Assembly: GCA_036244855.1 (NCBI GenBank) | Contig: BQKZ01001747.1 | Location: forward strand, 77,216-97,324 | Direction of reading: 5' to 3' | DNA from: Temnopleurus reevesii | Lineage: Eukaryota > Echinodermata > Echinoidea > Temnopleuroida > Temnopleuridae | DNA length: 20,109 bases | Shown: one piece after another, positions 17,608 through 20,109 of the stretch | Layout: every line of letters starts with the position of its first letter | Numbering within the stretch: the stretch's first letter is position 1 | The notes under the pieces: model-generated | What the model saw: the letters and a program-made list of their open reading frames with translations, nothing else | What the model was told of the DNA's origin: nothing | The model's database searches: none | Made by a program: the position numbers and the translations under genes

Positions 17608-18153
17608 TTAAAAGGAGAGTCTACCCAAAAATAATATTTCTTCAACAGGAGCAGGAAAATTAGATGAACAGAACAAAAAAAAGTTTGAGAAAAATTGGAC
17701 AACTAATAAGAAAGTGATGAATATTTATATATTTAGACATATTGGCAACTGATGATATCATAGGTGCACAACTGACCATTGATTACATTCGCATCAATTT
17801 CATAAAATATTACTTTTTTCCCCCAAAATATGATTTCCTCAAAAGTTTAACCGTAGGATATCTTTATGATAGATGTGTAGACCCACTATTTGCATGTTTA
17901 CATTCATACAAACTTTGGAACTCTCTAGCAAATTAGGAATTGTGCACCATCTTTATAATATATGGTTAGTTGTGCACCTGTGATGTCATCAAATTGGCAA
18001 CATCTCTGGAAATTTGCCCACTTTTTCAAATCTTTAAAAGTTCATAACTTCTTTATTACTTGTCCGATTTTCTTCAAACTTTTTTTGTTTTACTCACCAA
18101 TTTTTTCTGCTTCTGTTATAAAATTATTACTTTTGGGTAGACTCTTCTTTTAA
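17608..18153. mobile_element. 546-bp element with long terminal inverted repeats
   Basis: Left arm about 17608-17779 starts TTAAAAGGAGAGTCTACCCA; right arm about 17961-18153 ends GGGTAGACTCTTCTTTTAA. The arms also share aaaaaaagtttga, gatgatatcataggtgcaca against tgtgcacctgtgatgtcatc, and aactgaccat/atggttagtt. The centre (17780-17960) is non-coding. A foldback-type non-autonomous element; family unknown. Confidence 0.85.
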
Positions 18154-18327
18154 GTTTCGCAATAAATTTACAAAGTGTATAATGCGGCCAAAGACTGCAC
18201 ATACGTATACTCGTCTACAGAAGCTCCATCTTACATGAGTGAAAGTAGACTTCGACTGCAAACTCAGCTCTGGATTTTGCACTGTGTAAATTGCAAACCC
18301 TTAGGCCCCAGTCACATAGAAGCCCGG

Positions 18328-18410
18328 AAGCAACACGATCGAACACGACTCTTCGTTCAGTTCACAGATAACTCCCTTCGAATAAAGAGTTGTGTTAAAT
18401 CGTGTTGCTT
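18328..18410. repeat. Inverted repeat (hairpin), possible MITE core
   Basis: aagcaacacgatcgaacacg at the left pairs with gtgttaaatcgtgttgctt at the right around about 30 bases. It follows ttaggccccagtcacataga, a possible outer end. Confidence 0.6.
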
Positions 18411-19230
18411 TTGCGGCTTACATTTAAAAAATAGTTTTGTGGCTTTCATTTGTGGTGAAATTGACTTCCCGTGTCCCTTTGAATGAGTCAAGAAGTATTA
18501 AAACAAACAACAAAATTCCAAAGCATGATATTGAGCATTTGTAAAGCTTTCATCATGACTAAACTTGCAAATTTATCCCAATCATGCTTTCTATTAAAAT
18601 AAATATCCCCAGTACTTGTGTTTTCAATTATATATAAATTTGTGCTTCTTTAAAAGAGTTCGCTTTTTCTGAATTGTCAAATAAAGGTGTTGAATTTTAA
18701 CAGTAAATGTCACATATGTAAAATCTGCAATATTTGTATGCTTTGTGTGTCGAAATTTCTTCAGAAAACTGCTTTTAAAGGGGGAAAATGAAGAAGTGAA
18801 ATAGTCTTTCTGCAAGAAACAATGCAGAAAAAGTAAATTCTTTATCAATACTTTTATTTTCTTTCATAAAGAAATGCATTTTTACAAATAACAGTCTCTG
18901 TACTTTGAACATTGAATATTTAGTACAGTGATGTAGTACCTTTAGACAACACAAAGATCTGTATATAACAAAGGTTTAATATGATTTTTTTTAAAATCAC
19001 ATTTGCAAAGACAATTATTTGATTGAGGGGAAGTTTAGTGTACTTCATTATATTTCATCAGTTTGAATATTTTCCTGAAATAATCTTGACATGTTCCACA
19101 GGATGCAACAAAGAGTTACATGTACTTGATTGACGAGAAGCAAAACATATTTGAAAGATACCCAACTTAATGTGTGAGCGACCCTGAATGAAATTAAACT
19201 TTTCTTTCTTTTGCTTGAAAGAGGGTACTA
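18411..19230. other. Intergenic, nothing recognised
   Basis: AT-rich with a few short A/T palindromes (for example around gattttttttaaaatc at 18983). The open frames here have no family features. Confidence 0.55.
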
Positions 19231-19524
19231 CAGTGGAAACCTTGTATAAAGAGATATGGGGCCTGTAACATAAAAGAGATACGATAGATTTTGCAATTAA
19301 TCGTATCTCTATGGTACATGTTTTGCCATAGACTTACGATAAATATTTATCGTAAGTTTAATTGCATCTTTTATGTTACAGGCCCATGATATAATTAAAT
19401 TTGTGATATAAAGAGATAAAAAGTCTGGTCCCAACTCTTTATAACTTACTGTTTTTTTTTTTTAATCTGCTAGAACAAGGTATTTATGATGGTCCAAATT
19501 GCTTGTTATACCGAGTTTCCACTG
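19231..19524. mobile_element. Pogo-like MITE carrying a second, unrelated MITE
   Basis: Starts CAGTGGAAACCTTGTATAAA and ends TTATACCGAGTTTCCACTG, flanked by TA (19229-19230, 19525-19526). It is 294 bp in place of about 170 because another element sits inside at 19259-19385. Confidence 0.85.
19259..19385. mobile_element. Nested MITE with GGGCCTGTAACATAAAAGA ends
   Basis: The left end GGGCCTGTAACATAAAAGA is the exact reverse complement of the right end TCTTTTATGTTACAGGCCC. ATG precedes (19256-19258) and follows (19386-19388), a 3-bp target duplication. Such ends with a 3-bp duplication suggest PIF/Harbinger. Inside are two hairpins: agagatacgat/atcgtatctct, and a perfect 26-bp palindrome at 19332-19357. 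Confidence 0.85.
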
Positions 19525-19606
19525 TACACATATAAGCAACTTAATAAATGTTTCAGTTTCTAAAATTGAGATTCCATCAAGCGTTCATATATTATTGAAT
19601 TTCTTG

Positions 19607-19745
19607 GAGGGCGTTTTATGAAATCTGTCGCAGCCACAAGTGGTCATTCTCCGACAGTTACCATAGCAACAGTCAGAGATAGGGCCTTTTCCTAGGAATA
19701 AGTCAGCGCTGACTTAAAATCACTGCAACAAATTTCATGCAGAGA
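19607..19745. repeat. Dispersed repeat carrying an RFX-like X-box, copy 2
   Basis: Inverted copy of 8591-8757. GTTACCATAGCAAC at 19657-19670 fits the RFX X-box consensus very well, and AGTCAGCGCTGACT at 19701-19714 is a perfect 14-bp palindrome. Ends gttttatgaaatctgtcgca and tgcaacaaatttcatgcaga form a weak inverted repeat. Confidence 0.75.
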
Positions 19746-19887
19746 TGGTAAGAGAAGCAGAAAATATGCGACTAGGAACAGCCAATGACATTTCTATATT
19801 GTTTATCTGCTCTTTCGTTTGATGTGCAACTCTTTGTAGGTGACAAGGTCAAATAAAATATCCTTGCATAAAACAATGTGTCAAATA

Positions 19888-20109
19888 CAGTGGAACCTCA
19901 TTATAAAGAGGTCGGATATTATAGAAATATACAATGACTCTCGAGGTTCTGGTTAAAACTATTCGCACGATTGAGCATCAGAATAGTACCATCCTCCCGA
20001 GAGCCAACGGCCCGAGGGAGTGTGGTACTATTCTGATGCTCATGAGTGCGAATAGTTTTAGCCAGTACCGAGAATCAAGTCATTGTATATTACTTTTATA
20101 TCCCTTCTT
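19888..20109. mobile_element. Pogo-like MITE, left part, running off the window
   Basis: Starts CAGTGGAACCTCATTATAAA after TA (19886-19887) and follows the family as far as gaggtcggatat, then is broken by a 166-bp hairpin. The right end is not in the window. Confidence 0.7.
19926..20091. repeat. 166-bp near-complete hairpin (foldback element)
   Basis: aatatacaatgact (19926) pairs exactly with agtcattgtatatt (ending 20091). Inside, aaaactattcgca and gagcatcagaatagtacca pair with tggtactattctgatgctca and tgcgaatagtttt. Arms are about 70-75 bp with few mismatches and a short GC-rich loop near gccaacggcccg. No coding content. Confidence 0.88.

Noticed and set aside
18175..18486. 103-codon open frame
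   Set aside because: Spans a hairpin repeat, has no recognisable domain, and lacks splice or conservation support.
1..20109. tRNA or rRNA genes
   Set aside because: No cloverleaf with A and B boxes or rRNA core was noticed by eye; a tRNA scan was not possible.

Overview
The window is nuclear DNA from an AT-rich, intron-containing animal genome. Split genes with GT-AG introns, many short terminal-inverted-repeat elements, microsatellites and long homopolymers rule out a prokaryote. Protein similarity and repeat style suggest a marine invertebrate deuterostome, with an echinoderm my first guess; the species cannot be named from the sequence alone.

Three conserved genes are recognisable. (1) Positions 1-1570, plus strand: the 3' end of OGFOD1, the ribosomal prolyl hydroxylase; only the last coding exons are present. 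(2) 8861-9901, minus strand: a complete 346-residue ZIP zinc transporter of the SLC39A1/2/3 type, with its coding region in one exon and a 5'-UTR splice just upstream. (3) 11602-15352, plus strand: a complete seven-exon CZIB (C1orf123, DUF866) gene coding for 162 residues, with all four zinc-binding cysteines present. Genes 2 and 3 are head to head, with 1.7 kb between start codons. A zinc importer and a zinc-binding protein may therefore share a regulatory region.

Most of the rest is repeat-derived. Between OGFOD1 and the transporter (1571-8860) lie a decayed array of OGFOD1 terminal-exon copies, several pogo-like TA-flanked MITEs (one nested in another), two copies of a GTTGTTCAAAA-type MITE, a GAT microsatellite, an AAT microsatellite with an attached core, and a 440-bp TA-flanked element. 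Downstream of CZIB (15353-20109) are further pogo-like MITEs, a roughly 310-bp tandem array of five units, a 546-bp inverted-repeat element, a repeat carrying an RFX-like X-box (second copy near 8.7 kb), and a 166-bp hairpin inserted in a MITE at the right edge.

The most unusual theme is exon-scale local duplication. An OGFOD1 exon occurs three times at an exact 160-bp period. The OGFOD1 last exon is followed by a string of decayed copies. CZIB exon 5 has an adjacent dead twin. The acceptor and first bases of CZIB exon 4 are duplicated 193 bp upstream with the AG lost. Four independent events in two genes within 15 kb deserve a second look.
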